Assembly (NCBI RefSeq): GCF_003254565.1
Contig: NZ_QJRI01000171.1
Span: forward strand, 124,001 to 188,000
Direction: 5' to 3'
Source: Flavobacterium nitrogenifigens
Lineage (GTDB): Bacteria; Bacteroidota; Bacteroidia; Flavobacteriales; Flavobacteriaceae
Length of the DNA stretch: 64,000 bases
Positions 1-8,059 of the stretch are shown one piece after another. The position numbers and the translations under genes are program-made. Every line of letters starts with the position of its first letter. Position 1 is the stretch's first letter. The notes under the pieces were generated by a model. The model saw only the letters and a program-made list of their open reading frames with translations. It was not told the origin of the DNA and did no database searches.

Positions 1-661
1 ACAATATATTTCCGAAGTTAAAAACTCCAACCAATATTCCGAAAGGAATGCTTTTTAATACAAAATTTTCCTTCGCGATAAACAGTTTATACAGCACTAT
101 TAAAATAGAACCTGCAAAAGCAATTAGAAAAACAAAAAACAAAGATGTTGTATAAGGGACAACCGTATATAAGGCAATTTTCTTAAACAGAATATCTATA
201 ATTCCAAAACCAAGTAAAACTGCTGCTGGATAAATCCATTTGTTTTCTGCATTGTCTGATGGCTTTTTTAAGATGAATAAAAGTGCCGCAAAACCAACTA
301 AAACGCCAATAACTTTATAAGTATTAAATCCTTCATTAAACAACAGCCAAGCCGCTAAAATCGGAATAAACAATGATAATCTTTGCGCTGCATCTGTTTT
401 TGCAATTCCCATATATTTTATAGAAAGTGCGAGAAACAGAAATAATATTGGAAGCAAAATTCCAACAGAGGTATAAATTTCTAATGGCGCATTATGATCT
501 AATTCTTGGAGATTAGGACTAAAAGTAAAATAGCAAAGTGCAATTGCTGCTATATAATTGAATGAAATTATCTGAGAAGGATTAGCATTATATTTTCTTG
601 ATATTTTGAATATAACGCCAACTGTAACGCTGCATAGAATGCTTAAAATAAGAAACAACAT
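1..661 (-). CDS. EamA/DMT-family permease, 3' end cut by window edge
   Basis: The minus strand reads openly from an ATG at 659-661 to the first base, giving about 220 residues without a stop. The product is very hydrophobic, with evenly spaced helices and small charged loops, and the segment around GIAKTDAAQRLSLFIPILAAWLLF matches the style of the second EamA repeat-half boundary in drug/metabolite transporters. It would sit in the inner membrane and move a small metabolite; the substrate cannot be read from sequence. The C-terminal helices lie outside the window. The family call is by overall pattern, so another DMT subfamily is possible. Confidence 0.7.
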   Translation of the reverse strand, partial: MLFLILSILCSVTVGVIFKISRKYNANPSQIISFNYIAAIALCYFTFSPNLQELDHNAPLEIYTSVGILLPILFLFLALSIKYMGIAKTDAAQRLSLFIPILAAWLLFNEGFNTYKVIGVLVGFAALLFILKKPSDNAENKWIYPAAVLLGFGIIDILFKKIALYTVVPYTTSLFFVFLIAFAGSILIVLYKLFIAKENFVLKSIPFGILVGVFNFGNIL

Positions 662-774
662 AAATTTATATTTGGATTGTAAAAGTAAACTATTCAAAAC
701 AAAAAGGTCTAACCGGTTTTGAAAAACCGATTAGACCAGATTAAGTTTTAATACAAATTCAATAAAATTTAATT

Positions 775-910
775 TAAACACATAGAAACATAGATTTTAA
801 TGCTTCTGTTTAAGATTACAAAAAAAGCTAGCTTTAACACATAGCTATGTGAATTTAAATTAGTGAAACGCCTTTTTCTCAGTTTGCAAAAACTATGTTT
901 CTATGTGTTA
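775..910. repeat. Intergenic inverted repeat with central palindrome
   Basis: A left arm at 775-793 (AACACATAGAAACATAG-like) is mirrored at 892-910, about 100 bases apart. Between them, at 838-851, lies a perfect 14-base palindrome, CACATAGCTATGTG. No gene is visible in 662-930. The arrangement looks like one of the dispersed intergenic repeat elements of flavobacteria, lying between two minus-strand genes. Confidence 0.6.
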
Positions 911-930
911 AAAAATCTTAATATCATTTT

Positions 931-2394
931 TTAGAATTTACTGATATAGCTTCCGTAAATATCTCTAAACTGATTTCCTTTTGCAAAACGGTCTTTACTC
1001 AACTTTCTATATTCTACCAATCCCCAAAGGATGAATTCTTTCATAAAATATACATCTTCTTTTACCAACTGCGGCTGATACTTTTTCAATAAATCGTCTA
1101 ATGGAGTTACTTCATCCAAAATACTTTTATATTCTTTGTCTGAAGCATCATCTAATAATTCAAAACCGCTTTCTGCAAAAAACCATTCTACAATATCTGA
1201 ATATGGCGTCTTTTCATCTGGTTTTTCTAGTTTTTCTATTTTAGGAAAATATTCTGGGAATAAAGTTCGAATCGCAGAACCAATCAGGCTTTCAGCAACC
1301 ACATTGGCTCCCTCCTGTTCTCCTTCGTAAACCAATTCTACTTTTCCTGTAATGGCTGGAATAATTCCAATGAAGTCTGATAAACGTAAAGTCGTTTTAT
1401 CAGCTCCAGAAATCAAAGCTCGGCGTTCTGCTGTACTGATTAAATTTTCGAAAGCTGTGATGCTCATTCTCGCACTTACACCACTTTTATTGTCGATATA
1501 TTCGCTTTCGCGAGCTTCAAAACTTATCTGTTCTAAAATATCTCTCGCCAAACGCGGAACATAAACCACATCGGTCTGATTTTGATCTAATTTAGATTCT
1601 TGCTCTGTAATCGTTCTGGCAATCTCGATACTTTCCGGATAATGCGTTAGGATCTGAGAACCAATTCTATCTTTCAAAGGCGTTACAATGCTTCCTCTAT
1701 TGGTATAATCCTCTGGGTTTGCAGTAAAAACAAATTGCATATCTAAAGGCATTCTCAATTTAAAACCTCTAATCTGAATATCGCCTTCTTGCAATATGTT
1801 GAATAAGGCTACTTGAATTCTAGCCTGTAAATCGGGCAATTCGTTAATTACAAAAATACAGCGATTTGCTCTCGGTATCATTCCGAAGTGAATTACGCGA
1901 TCGTCTGCATAAGATAATTTTAAATTTGCAGCTTTAATTGGGTCAACATCACCAATTAAATCAGCAACCGTAACATCTGGAGTTGCCAATTTTTCAAAGA
2001 AACGTTCGCTTCTGTGCAACCACGAAATTGGTGTTTCATCTCCTTTTTCCACAATTAAATCCTTTGCAAAACGAGAAATCGGATTTAACGGATCGTCATT
2101 AATCTCTGAACCTTCCACAAACGGAATATATTCGTCTAATAATTCGACCATTTTGCGTGCCAAACGTGTTTTTGCCTGTCCGCGAAGTCCTAGTAAATTA
2201 ATATTATGACGAGATAAAATTGCTCTTTCTAATTCAGGAATTACCGTGTTTTCAAATCCGTGGACGCCTTCAAAAACAGGTTTTCCCGATTTGATTTTTT
2301 CGCGAAGATTATTTCGCAATTCATCTTTAATACTTGTAGTTTTATATCCAGCGGCTTTTAATTGACCTAATGTCTTTATAGTATTTATTTCCAT
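931..2394 (-). CDS. MoxR-type AAA+ ATPase (magnesium-chelatase I-like)
   Basis: This 487-residue protein is an AAA+ ATPase of the MoxR/ChlI type. Walker A reads GLRGQAKT at about residues 69-76 and Walker B is in CIFVINELPDL near 179-189. I prefer the ATG at 2394 (MEINTIKTLG) to an in-frame ATG at 2436, because the extra 14 residues are lysine-rich and come from an A-rich leader. It lies 140 bases downstream of a VWA-domain gene on the same strand. MoxR ATPases with VWA partners are known chaperone-like pairs that remodel or insert metal into other proteins. Its client is unknown; chlorophyll synthesis is not implied, since no other chelatase subunit is present. Confidence 0.85.
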   Translation of the reverse strand: MEINTIKTLGQLKAAGYKTTSIKDELRNNLREKIKSGKPVFEGVHGFENTVIPELERAILSRHNINLLGLRGQAKTRLARKMVELLDEYIPFVEGSEINDDPLNPISRFAKDLIVEKGDETPISWLHRSERFFEKLATPDVTVADLIGDVDPIKAANLKLSYADDRVIHFGMIPRANRCIFVINELPDLQARIQVALFNILQEGDIQIRGFKLRMPLDMQFVFTANPEDYTNRGSIVTPLKDRIGSQILTHYPESIEIARTITEQESKLDQNQTDVVYVPRLARDILEQISFEARESEYIDNKSGVSARMSITAFENLISTAERRALISGADKTTLRLSDFIGIIPAITGKVELVYEGEQEGANVVAESLIGSAIRTLFPEYFPKIEKLEKPDEKTPYSDIVEWFFAESGFELLDDASDKEYKSILDEVTPLDDLLKKYQPQLVKEDVYFMKEFILWGLVEYRKLSKDRFAKGNQFRDIYGSYISKF

Positions 2395-2456
2395 TGTGTT
2401 GAAATATAGATTTTTATTTTTTTTTTCAAAAGGCAAAGCATTGTGTCTTCACTTTG

Positions 2457-2484
2457 CGTAGACGCACTGCAGTGCGTCTCTACG
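2457..2484. repeat. 28-base palindromic element
   Basis: The core at 2460-2479, AGACGCACTGCAGTGCGTCT, is a perfect 20-base palindrome, and the flanks (CGT..., ...TACG) extend the stem with one unpaired base. It sits between the VWA gene and the ATPase gene on the same strand. There is no T-run, so it is not a typical terminator. It may be a mobile palindromic unit or a stem that tunes the mRNA between the two genes. Confidence 0.7.
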
Positions 2485-2534
2485 ATATGCGTTGTGTTTA
2501 GAAGACCTTTGTTCCTCAGAACCTTTGCACCTAT

Positions 2535-3653
2535 CTATTTAATCCTCTTCTTCCTATTCGCTTCATAGTCCTCAAAAATCATTTCACCCAAACCTTTAAT
2601 TCCGGTATAAAATGCTTTTCCCTGATTAGCTTCTGTAAACTGATTCACAAAACGCTGTAAATAAGGATCACGTGCAATCATAAAAGTCGTAATCGGAATA
2701 TGGAGCTTTCTCGCCTGCTGTGCCTGAGTGTAGCATTTATCGACAATGTATTCATCCAAACCATTACTATTCATGTAATAAGAGCCATCTCGTTCGCGAA
2801 CGCAACTTGGTTTTCCATCCGTAATCATAAAAATCTGCTTGTTGGTATTTCGCTTTCTCCGCAAAATATCCATCGCCAATTGCAAACCAGCAACGGTATT
2901 AGTATGATAAGGACCAACTTGCAAATACGGCAAATCTTTAATCGGAATTGTCCAAGCATCATTACCAAAAACCAATATATCTAACGTATCTTTTGGGTAT
3001 CTTGTTGTGATTAACTCAGCTAATGCCATGGCAACTTTTTTTGCAGGCGTAATTCGGTCTTCGCCATACAAAATCATACTATGGCTAATATCGATCATTA
3101 GAACCGTGCTCATTTGAGCTTTGTACTGAGCATCTTCTACGATCAAATCGTTTTCAGTTAGCATAAAACTTTCGACACCATTATTAACTTGAGCGTTTCG
3201 AAGACTTTCAGTTAAAGAAATTCTTTCCAGACTGTCACCAAAATTATATTCACGGAATTCTCCTGTGTGCTCATCACCGCTTCCAGCGTATTTTGTTTTA
3301 TGATTTCCGTTTCCAGATTTTTTCAAGTTTCCAAAAATCTGATCCAAAGCTTGCTGTCTAATCGCTCTTTCGGTTTTAGCTGTAATGCCAAAACCAGAAC
3401 TTCCATCTCCTTTAACTTCATCTTTTATGTATCCTTTTTTCTTAAGGTCTTCTATAAAATCGTCAATAGTATAATTCTCGTCGGTAAGTTTATATTCTTT
3501 GTCCAGTTCCCGAAGCCAGTTTATTGCTTCATCAAAATCGCCCGAAGTATGGGTGATCAACTCTTTAAAAATCGTAAAAAGTTTGTCAAACGGAGACTGA
3601 AAAGGAGCTTCGTAAGTCTTAAAATAAAAGCCTTTTTTAAATTCGTTTTTCAT
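2535..3653 (-). CDS. VWA-domain protein, partner of MoxR-type ATPase
   Basis: The 372-residue product has a von Willebrand factor A domain in its C-terminal half. The metal-ion (MIDAS) motif DxSxS reads DISHS at 188-192, the following Thr is near 253, and the Asp of ITDGKP is at about 279. The N-terminal 180 residues are charged, partly helical and of no recognised family. There is no signal peptide or membrane segment, so it acts in the cytoplasm. The gene precedes the MoxR-type ATPase on the same strand. By analogy with RavA-ViaA and CbbQ-CbbO pairs, the VWA protein probably links the ATPase to its substrate. Confidence 0.85.
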   Translation of the reverse strand: MKNEFKKGFYFKTYEAPFQSPFDKLFTIFKELITHTSGDFDEAINWLRELDKEYKLTDENYTIDDFIEDLKKKGYIKDEVKGDGSSGFGITAKTERAIRQQALDQIFGNLKKSGNGNHKTKYAGSGDEHTGEFREYNFGDSLERISLTESLRNAQVNNGVESFMLTENDLIVEDAQYKAQMSTVLMIDISHSMILYGEDRITPAKKVAMALAELITTRYPKDTLDILVFGNDAWTIPIKDLPYLQVGPYHTNTVAGLQLAMDILRRKRNTNKQIFMITDGKPSCVRERDGSYYMNSNGLDEYIVDKCYTQAQQARKLHIPITTFMIARDPYLQRFVNQFTEANQGKAFYTGIKGLGEMIFEDYEANRKKRIK

Positions 3654-3759
3654 AAATCTAAAATTACATCATTTTGGAATTATGAAAAACGAATCGTTTA
3701 TTAATTTTTAGTTAAAATATTTAACCAAAAATCCCAACTAACAGTGTTAGATATAATAA

Positions 3760-4140
3760 TTATTCAAACTTTCCGTCTACATAATACCAAGCGCCATTTT
3801 CAAATTTAAAAGTAGAAAATTCATAATGCACTTGTGGTTTATTGTCTGAATCCAAAAAGTAAGCTTTGAATTCTACTGTGTTTTCTGTAAAACTCAAAAT
3901 TTCCAACTTCTGCCATTTATTAGAAACTGCCCATCTCAATATTTCAGGTTTAGAATAATATTTTCTTTCTGAAACATAAGTCGTTTCCATTAAATAATCG
4001 GCATTATAAGTGGCATATGCCGAGTATCTTGATCGCATTAAAGCTAATGCTGAAGACGCTTTTTGATTACCTCTGAGATACAATCCGCAGCAGTCATCAA
4101 AAGGCAATCCTGTGTCGCAGAAACATTTTTTATTCGCCAT
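3760..4140 (-). CDS. YchJ-like protein with SEC-C zinc motif
   Basis: The 126-residue protein begins MANKKCFCDTGLPFDDCCG, a C-x-C-x(8)-C-C SEC-C zinc-binding motif, and continues with a compact NTF2-like domain (ALALMRSRYSAYATYNADYL), as in the YchJ/UPF0225 family. The start at 4140 places the motif at the N terminus as in relatives and overlaps the preceding gene by 11 bases, which suggests coupled translation. An upstream ATG at 4158 would add MEKNQS. The function of the family is not established; SEC-C motifs bind zinc and often contact protein or nucleic-acid partners. Confidence 0.88.
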   Translation of the reverse strand: MANKKCFCDTGLPFDDCCGLYLRGNQKASSALALMRSRYSAYATYNADYLMETTYVSERKYYSKPEILRWAVSNKWQKLEILSFTENTVEFKAYFLDSDNKPQVHYEFSTFKFENGAWYYVDGKFE

Positions 4141-4363
4141 CGACTGGTTCTTCTCCATTAATTTTTACATGAAGCTGATTTAACAAAACTTGGTAACGAG
4201 TAATTTCTCTCACCTCTTCGTCTTCTTCAGCAAAATCAATCATTTCGTCAAGTGTTTCACTTACTTCAAGTAATTTGTTGTTTGCTTCTCTGTCGTTTTT
4301 CGCCGCAATCAAATCAATGATTTCCTGTACGTTTGCTTTTAGTGTTTCGAATTTTGAATTCAT
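4130..4363 (-). CDS. Small acidic helical protein, unknown function
   Basis: The gene encodes 77 residues beginning MNSKFETLKANVQ. The product is predicted to be almost wholly helical, with a very acidic centre (FAEEDEEVREI) and no cysteines or membrane segment. I chose the ATG at 4363 because the longer reading to 4405 runs back into the dispersed repeat at 4381-4471. It overlaps the start of the YchJ-like gene by 11 bases and is probably cotranscribed with it. I do not recognise the family. Confidence 0.75.
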   Translation of the reverse strand: MNSKFETLKANVQEIIDLIAAKNDREANNKLLEVSETLDEMIDFAEEDEEVREITRYQVLLNQLHVKINGEEPVDGE

Positions 4364-4380
4364 TTGTTTGTGTTTTTTTT

Positions 4381-4471
4381 CGCCACGAATTACACAAATT
4401 TTCACTAATTTTAAAATGCATTGAACACAAATTTTAAATAAAATTCGTGCTAATTCGTGAAATTCGTGGCA
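4381..4471. repeat. Inverted repeat of the GCCACGAATT type
   Basis: The left end CGCCACGAATTACACAAATT at 4381-4400 is mirrored by AATTCGTGAAATTCGTGGC near 4452-4470. The element lies between two minus-strand genes. A closely related element with perfect arms is found at 48047-48118. Confidence 0.7.
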
Positions 4472-4479
4472 ACTTATAT

Positions 4480-4620
4480 TTACTCTTTACTTTCGTTGTA
4501 CTTCTTTACTATTTCTTTGAGTTTTTCTTTTCGGGCAATTTCAGCTTGCTTTGCTTTTGCCTGGGCTTTATGCAATTTGTCGTTGTGCTTTTTGATGTTC
4601 TTTTCGTTATTACGTCCCAT
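4480..4620 (-). CDS. 46-residue lysine-rich protein, translationally coupled
   Basis: A short gene runs from ATG at 4620 to TAA at 4480. The product starts MGRNNEKNIKKHNDKLHKAQ and is an alanine/lysine/glutamate-rich helix with likely coiled-coil character (AKAKQAEIARKEKLKEIVKK). Its ATG overlaps the stop codon of the upstream gene as TAATG, the usual sign of termination-reinitiation coupling. That overlap, plus codon use like its neighbours, is the main support that it is real. It has no recognised domain. A basic helix of this kind could bind RNA or the upstream protein, but that is only a guess. Confidence 0.65.
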   Translation of the reverse strand: MGRNNEKNIKKHNDKLHKAQAKAKQAEIARKEKLKEIVKKYNESKE

Positions 4621-5162
4621 TACACTTCTCTTTTAATTTGTTCTAACGTTTTTTCAGTAAAAATCAGTTCGTTAATAAGCTGCTTTCTAAGGTCATCGAT
4701 ATCATCATAATCAAAATGCTTTGCCCAATTGGTCAGCTGCTGCAAGTTTCTAATCTGTTTTAATCTTTTTGTAGTTTCAGCACTTGTTCTTAAAATTGCT
4801 TTTCCGTCATATTCAGGATTATTTTTGTGCTGATAATTGGCCAGATTCTTTTCGAAATCGGCTTCTATATAATACAGTTTATCAGTTGCATTATCTGGGT
4901 AAAATTCTGTCCATTTTGCAAAACCAATTTTAGTCTTCGATTCTGTTTCTGGATCACGGGCAATCAAGCGCCATTTGCTGTTGGCCAGCCTTCCCCAATG
5001 GTTCGAAACTCGGTACATTCCTTCTTCGGTATAGTAATACGTACTTCCTGCTTTGCTTTCAAACTGCTTTTTCAATCCTTGAATTGAATCTGGAAGCACT
5101 TCATTAAAAGCGCAAAAGGTATTTTTAAAAGAATTAGGATGTGGCTTAAAATTTTTCTGCAT
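4620..5162 (-). CDS. Conserved-looking hypothetical protein, 180 residues
   Basis: The product is soluble, without signal peptide or membrane segment. It has an aromatic, beta-rich middle (TYYYTEEGMYRVSNHWGRLANSKW, then KIGFAKWTEFYP) and a helical C terminus rich in charged residues. I do not recognise the family. The stop codon overlaps the start of the following 46-residue gene as TAATG, so the two are made from one transcript. A TATATTTG promoter box at 5167-5174 sits only four bases before the ATG, which suggests a leaderless or nearly leaderless mRNA. Confidence 0.75.
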   Translation of the reverse strand: MQKNFKPHPNSFKNTFCAFNEVLPDSIQGLKKQFESKAGSTYYYTEEGMYRVSNHWGRLANSKWRLIARDPETESKTKIGFAKWTEFYPDNATDKLYYIEADFEKNLANYQHKNNPEYDGKAILRTSAETTKRLKQIRNLQQLTNWAKHFDYDDIDDLRKQLINELIFTEKTLEQIKREV

Positions 5163-5166
5163 GCTG

Positions 5167-5174
5167 CAAATATA
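5167..5174 (-). promoter_or_regulatory. -7 box TATATTTG for the 5162 gene
   Basis: On the minus strand the bases read TATATTTG, which fits the flavobacterial TAnnTTTG box. The ATG follows four bases later, so transcription would start at or next to the start codon. No clear TTG -33 box is at the usual spacing. Confidence 0.5.
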
Positions 5175-5215
5175 CTCAGATTACGACGAACTCCCTAAAA
5201 CAAACCTAAATTGCT

Positions 5216-5223
5216 TACCTTTG
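5216..5223 (+). promoter_or_regulatory. -7 box TACCTTTG for the 5249 gene
   Basis: The bases TACCTTTG fit the flavobacterial consensus and lie 25 bases before the ATG at 5249. They are arranged divergently with the box of the neighbouring minus-strand gene. A matching -33 TTG is not evident. Confidence 0.55.
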
Positions 5224-5248
5224 CACTTTAATTCAAAACAAAAGAATC

Positions 5249-5494
5249 ATGTCTAAAGATACAGAACAAAAAATGCCACAAAAAGGAGTTTTTACCGGCA
5301 TTATCGAAAAAGATGAAAACAATAATTATTTCTGCGGAGAATATCTTTTAGACTACAAAATGGTTCAAGCCAAATTTAATGTTGGCGATTGGATTACCAT
5401 AAAGTCTGTTATCGAAAATCCAAGCGACATGAGCTACGATAAATACCCTAAAAAATCAAGAAACTTCGACAAAGCAAATCATAAGCCGGAATAG
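5249..5494 (+). CDS. Small hypothetical protein, 81 residues
   Basis: The product starts MSKDTEQKMPQKGVFTGII and has a beta-rich centre (YFCGEYLLDYKMVQAKFNVGDWITI) that could form a small barrel, with a basic, polar tail. It has no signal peptide or membrane segment. The gene stands alone on the plus strand, divergent from the 180-residue gene, with a good TACCTTTG box upstream. The family is not recognised. Confidence 0.75.
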   Translation: MSKDTEQKMPQKGVFTGIIEKDENNNYFCGEYLLDYKMVQAKFNVGDWITIKSVIENPSDMSYDKYPKKSRNFDKANHKPE

Positions 5495-5529
5495 TTTTCT
5501 TGTTTCAGGTTTCAAGTTTCAGGTTTTTG

Positions 5530-5715
5530 TTGGAACGCATAATTTTTACCGCAAAGAACGCTAAGGTTTACACAAAGTTCGCAAAGTTTTTATATAAAGC
5601 TTTACGAACTTTTCATTTTAGTGAATCTCAAAAGAAAAATCTTTGCGTGCTTTGCGTAATTCTTTGCGAACTTTGCGGTTAAAAAAAATCCCTGTATCCT
5701 TTGCGGTTAAATAAA
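5530..5715. repeat. Repeat-rich intergenic stretch with CGCAAAG motifs
   Basis: The 358-base gap between 5494 and 5853 holds a dispersed element. ACCGCAAAGAACGCTAAGG near 5548 is answered by CTTTGCGAACTTTGCGGTT near 5662-5680 in inverted orientation, with several extra copies of GCAAAG or CTTTGCG between. An open frame through it only translates the repeat. The same motifs recur at 47093-47182 and 55966-56540. Confidence 0.65.
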
Positions 5716-5774
5716 CTTACCGTTAACTTTTCTCAATATTTTTTCTATCAAAACTAAAAAGTTAAAAAAAAGTG

Positions 5775-5782
5775 TACCTTTG
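5775..5782 (+). promoter_or_regulatory. -7 box TACCTTTG for the KTSC gene
   Basis: TACCTTTG fits the flavobacterial -7 consensus and lies 70 bases before the ATG at 5853, giving a leader of about 65 bases. No TTG is visible at the optimal -33 spacing. Confidence 0.55.
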
Positions 5783-5852
5783 CAAAAAATTTGTCGATTT
5801 GAACCAAAACAAAACGATTTCAAACTAATAGACAAGTAGTTACCTTTTATTT

Positions 5853-6293
5853 ATGAAAAAAATAGTTGAATACCGCAAGTTACTAAACGTAGAAAAAACT
5901 GCAGAGTTAAAAGATTTAAAGACAATTTATCGTAATGCGATGAAAGAATCTCATCCTGATAAATTTGTGGGAAATGAAGCTGGTTTAAAAGAAGCTGAAG
6001 AAAAAAGTAAAACGATTATCGAAGCTTACCACTTTTTAGTAAGTATTCACCCTGATACTATCAAACTAAATTTACCTGAATACACAGAAACAATTTCAAC
6101 TTGTTCTATCACAGATTACAAATTTGTAGAAGGTCGTTTAATTATTGATTTTTCTAACGGAAGTGTTTACGAATACATCAGTGTTCCTAAAGCAACTTAC
6201 GTGAAAATGGTAAATGCAGATTCTCCAGCAAGATTTGCTAAAAGACATATTTTAAATTCTTTTACTTGGAGAAAGAAAACAAATCAAGAATAG
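5853..6293 (+). CDS. J-domain plus KTSC-domain protein
   Basis: The 146-residue product has a DnaJ-like N terminus: helices around LKTIYRNAMKESHPDKF carry the HPD tripeptide at about residues 34-36, which in J-domains stimulates Hsp70 ATPase. The C-terminal part (ITDYKFVEGRLIIDFSNGSVYEYISVPKATYVKMVNA) fits the KTSC domain, a small fold often linked to RNA or lysyl-tRNA-related proteins. It is cytoplasmic. The pairing suggests an Hsp70 co-chaperone with a substrate-binding tail, but its client is unknown. The gene is monocistronic, with a promoter box upstream and a clear hairpin terminator after it. Confidence 0.85.
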   Translation: MKKIVEYRKLLNVEKTAELKDLKTIYRNAMKESHPDKFVGNEAGLKEAEEKSKTIIEAYHFLVSIHPDTIKLNLPEYTETISTCSITDYKFVEGRLIIDFSNGSVYEYISVPKATYVKMVNADSPARFAKRHILNSFTWRKKTNQE

Positions 6294-6314
6294 TTTTACA
6301 ATACTATATTTTAC

Positions 6315-6347
6315 AAAAAAGCACTCTGTTAAACGAGTGCTTTTTTT
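6315..6347 (+). terminator. Rho-independent terminator
   Basis: The stem GCACTC/GAGTGC has an eight-base loop, is preceded by six A and followed by seven T, and lies 22 bases after the KTSC stop codon. The A-run before it would allow it to work in both directions. Confidence 0.85.
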
Positions 6348-6513
6348 ATGCTTAAAATTTAAAAAATTAAATATAGAACTTTGAATTATGTTTCACATTA
6401 ATAGTTTTTCATCAAATTAAGTCAACAAACAAGCTGATTTCATGTGTTTTATACTCAAAAAAACTATAACAAAATTTTAGGTTACAAAATTCTGTATGTT
6501 TTATAATTTTAGA

Positions 6514-6521
6514 TACTTTTG
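6514..6521 (+). promoter_or_regulatory. -7 box TACTTTTG for the thioredoxin lipoprotein gene
   Basis: TACTTTTG fits TAnnTTTG and lies 35 bases before the ATG at 6556. A -33 TTG is not visible at standard spacing. Confidence 0.45.
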
Positions 6522-6555
6522 TCACACAAATCAATTAACTAATTAATTTTTTATA

Positions 6556-7722
6556 ATGAAAAAAATACTTTTTGTACTTACAGCTTCTGCGGCTATCATT
6601 TCTTGCAGCAAAGTTAAAGATGGAGAATACCTAATTACAGGTACTGCTACAGGAATTGAAAATGGAAAAACTATCATCTTACAAGGTCAAGACCCTGCTA
6701 CGAGAATGCCAGTTTCTCTTGATACAGTAAAAGTTGAAAACGGAAAATTTGAAATTAAAGGAAAAGTTACTGAACCAGCTTTCCATACATTAATATTACA
6801 AGGTGCTAATGGACCTATTCCATTTATCTTAGAAACTGGAGAAATTAAAATTGCTGTTGATAAAGACAGTATCCACAAATCTAAAATCTCTGGAACTTAC
6901 AACAATGATGAGTATGTGACTTTTATGGAAGATATGAACAAAACTCAAAAAAGTTTAATTGATTTCCAGAAAAAGAACAACGATAAAATGAAACAAGCTC
7001 AACAAGCTCAAGATACAGCAACTATCAATGGCTTGATGAAACAATACATGGAAATTCAAAAAGAAGTTCAAGAAGGAAGCAAAAAGAAATATTTAGCTTA
7101 TGCTGAAAATCACCCAAAATCTTTCATTACAGCTTTAATCATCCAAAGTTTATTGAATGATCCAACAGCTGATATGAAAAAATTAGAAGGACTTTACAAT
7201 GGTTTGGATGAGTCTGTAAAAAATACTGCTCCAGGAAAAGAAATCAAAACTAGATTTGGTCAAGCAAAAATGCCATCTGTTGGTGCAACAGCTCCAGCGG
7301 TAGGCAGCGCTAAATGAAGAGCAGATTTTTCGGCTCCAAATCCAGAAGGAAAAGTAGTTTCTCTTAAAGAAAGCTTAGGCAAAGTTACTATCATCGATTT
7401 CTGGGCTTCTTGGTGTGGACCATGCAGACAAGAAAATCCTCACGTGGTAGCTCTTTATAAAGAATTTCATTCTAAAGGATTAAACATTGTTGGAGTATCT
7501 TTGGACAAAGATGCCGCGAAATGGAAAGAAGCTATTGCAAAAGATGGTTTAACGTGGACTCATGTTTCAAATCTTAAATTTTGGGAAGAACCAATTGCTA
7601 AACAATATCATGTTGAAGCGATTCCTGCAACTTTCATTCTAGATGCATCAGGAAAAGTAGTAGCTCAGGATTTAAGAGGTGCTGAATTAAAGGCAAAAAT
7701 TCAAGAATTGTTAGCTAAATAA
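6556..7722 (+). pseudogene. TlpA-like lipoprotein disulfide reductase split by in-frame TGA
   Basis: The frame encodes a lipoprotein signal (lipobox ending at Cys17, IISC), a DUF4369-type beta domain (about 20-115), a charged helical linker, then a thioredoxin domain with FWASWCGPC. Such proteins reduce disulfides in the periplasm. A single TGA at 7315-7317 (codon 254) interrupts it between linker and thioredoxin domain. The frame then continues openly to TAA at 7722 with the CGPC site intact. The first internal start (GTG at 7444) lies after the CxxC site, so reinitiation would not give an active enzyme. This may be a recent nonsense mutation, a sequencing error, or readthrough. It has its own promoter box and terminator. 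Confidence 0.8.
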
Positions 7723-7740
7723 TTCACATTTAAAATAAAT

Positions 7741-7769
7741 AAAAAAATCTCCCTAGTGGAGATTTTTTT
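7741..7769 (+). terminator. Rho-independent terminator
   Basis: The stem AATCTCC/GGAGATT has a short loop, seven A before it and seven T after it, and starts 19 bases after the thioredoxin stop codon. From here to 8059 I see no gene or clear signal, only AT-rich sequence. Confidence 0.85.
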
Positions 7770-8059
7770 GTTTTTATGGTATGCCATAAACTTAGAAACA
7801 AAAATTCATCAAAAACGAAATAAAAACTCAGTTCATAAAAACTTCTTCTTCTTCAATATTTACTCAAAACATCTGTAATAGCAATAACTGATGCGTTTAT
7901 GAATGACTAAGCTCAAAAAAATATCACCCAAAACGTAACCATAATCCTACTTTTTAAAATGAGATAAAAAAAATACATTTTATAGCCTTTTTATTTTATT
8001 CAATTCCAGCGAATTAAAAAACAACTTTAAAATAACCTAAAATTAAGTCCTTTTTTTGT

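Noticed and set aside
3267..3704. 145-residue plus-strand frame opposite the VWA gene
   Set aside because: It is antisense to the VWA gene, phenylalanine-rich in the way of an antisense shadow, and has no leader or known domain.
5500..5682. 60-residue open frame in the gap after the 81-residue gene
   Set aside because: It is a translation of the CGCAAAG repeat tract, has no promoter-consistent start and reads as low-complexity VCTKFAKFLYKALR-like sequence.
7315..7400. Selenocysteine insertion at the TGA of the split thioredoxin gene
   Set aside because: The TGA is 30 codons before the CGPC site, not in it, and no hairpin of the bacterial SECIS type directly follows it.
7444..7722. Separate thioredoxin gene starting at GTG 7444
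   Set aside because: The start lies after the CGPC site, so the product would lack its active site. It is the tail of the split gene at 6556.
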